Shown piece by piece: positions 63,717-64,000 of a DNA stretch of 64,000 nucleotides. Position 1 is the first letter of the stretch; every line of letters begins with the position of its first letter. Source of the DNA: Bacillota bacterium (GTDB lineage Bacteria; Bacillota; UBA4882; UBA8346); NCBI GenBank assembly GCA_029974635.1, contig JARKQY010000035.1, forward strand, positions 34,247 to 98,246. Reading direction: 5' to 3'. The notes under the pieces were generated by a model. It was not told the origin of the DNA. It was given only the letters and a program-made list of their open reading frames with translations, and did not search any database. Made by a program: the position numbers and the translations under genes.

Positions 63717-63860
63717 TCCGCAAGTCCAATTTTTCAAAAGGAAAACGGCGGCTTTGATTTTTTCTCAAAACCGCCGTCAGACTACTATCTTATAAAATGA
63801 GCAAAGCTATCCAGCCGCCGCGACAACGGTTTTTTTATTTCCGTTGCGGCGGGTGCTATT

Positions 63861-64000
63861 CTATTTATTTTTTATAATAGGTATCCAAATTTCACTTTTG
63901 TATGTTGGACTGCTCATATCGCCGTTTGAGTACCATTCAATTTCAGGCGCGGGAGTGTGTTCATATCCTGTCGTGGGGAAAAATTCTGAAAAAATACGCC
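63861..64000 (-). CDS. C-terminal part of a GyrI-like/AraC-type effector-binding domain protein
   Basis: The minus strand is open from the right window edge to a TAG at 63861, giving 46 residues. They read FFPTTGYEHTPAPEIEWY and then YKSEIWIPIIKNK, the typical ending of effector-binding domains of the GyrI/Rob/BmrR type (SGYxxxxxPxxExY...eIWIPI). The full protein could be an AraC- or MerR-family regulator or a stand-alone domain; its start lies outside the window. Confidence 0.7.
   Translation of the reverse strand, partial: RIFSEFFPTTGYEHTPAPEIEWYSNGDMSSPTYKSEIWIPIIKNK

Overview
The window is 64 kb of chromosome from a motile, endospore-forming, probably anaerobic member of the Firmicutes (Bacillota). 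Sporulation genes are present (a ger permease tail, spo0A, spoIVB, ytfI/ytfJ, ytaF, a dacF-type carboxypeptidase, lonB). So are a complete chemotaxis operon, motAB and a ferredoxin-dependent 2-oxoacid oxidoreductase. One small protein has a signal peptide and the strand pattern and C-terminal Phe of an outer-membrane beta-barrel. Together with spore genes this points to a deep-branching or diderm lineage (Hydrogenispora/Limnochordia-like is a guess). Almost all genes lie on the minus strand. The G+C content is moderate, strong Shine-Dalgarno sequences are the rule and TTG starts are frequent. No rRNA, CRISPR array, intact prophage or intact insertion sequence was seen.

Layout. 1-3.4 kb: end of a ger operon, an esterase-like hydrolase, a TetR regulator with two operators, a dead LuxR-type fragment and a kelch protein. 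3.5-6.3 kb: peroxide-stress operon perR-ahpC-thioredoxin reductase under a 45-bp palindrome. 6.9-16.6 kb: cheY-cheA-cheW-mcp-mcp-cheR-cheB behind a sigma-D-like promoter. 16.7-21.5 kb: folC, a P-loop ATPase and korDABC. 21.8-25.8 kb: trmL, a Nfu-type scaffold protein, the barrel protein, and motAB with a second sigma-D-like promoter. 25.9-34.4 kb: pepF, hutP-aroH-hisC, a flavoprotein, a patatin and lonB. 34.6-38 kb: tig-clpP-clpX. 38.3 kb: tRNA-Leu(UAG). 38.5-49.7 kb: dacF-like, ytfI-ytfJ, a calcium-type P-ATPase, a small transcription unit, rqcH, ytaF, a PLD-like membrane protein and a CDF transporter with three C-terminal domains. 50-57.4 kb: spoIVB-spo0A-steA-steB-GT2-GT4-nfo-rnhA. 57.5-62.9 kb: YgjP-like protease, leuS, rsfS, yqeK, yajQ and an RRM protein. 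The end holds a decayed Rpn-type nuclease gene and the tail of an effector-binding-domain protein.

The gene groups make functional sense. Sigma-D-like signals of the same form precede both cheY and motA. perR, ahpC and the reductase form a self-regulated peroxide defence unit. Trigger factor, ClpXP and LonB form a proteostasis block. spo0A/spoIVB sit beside a conserved but poorly understood envelope set (steA, steB and two polyprenyl-type glycosyltransferases). Gaps between genes carry at least four families of short dispersed repeats, one of them as an inverted pair 23 kb apart.
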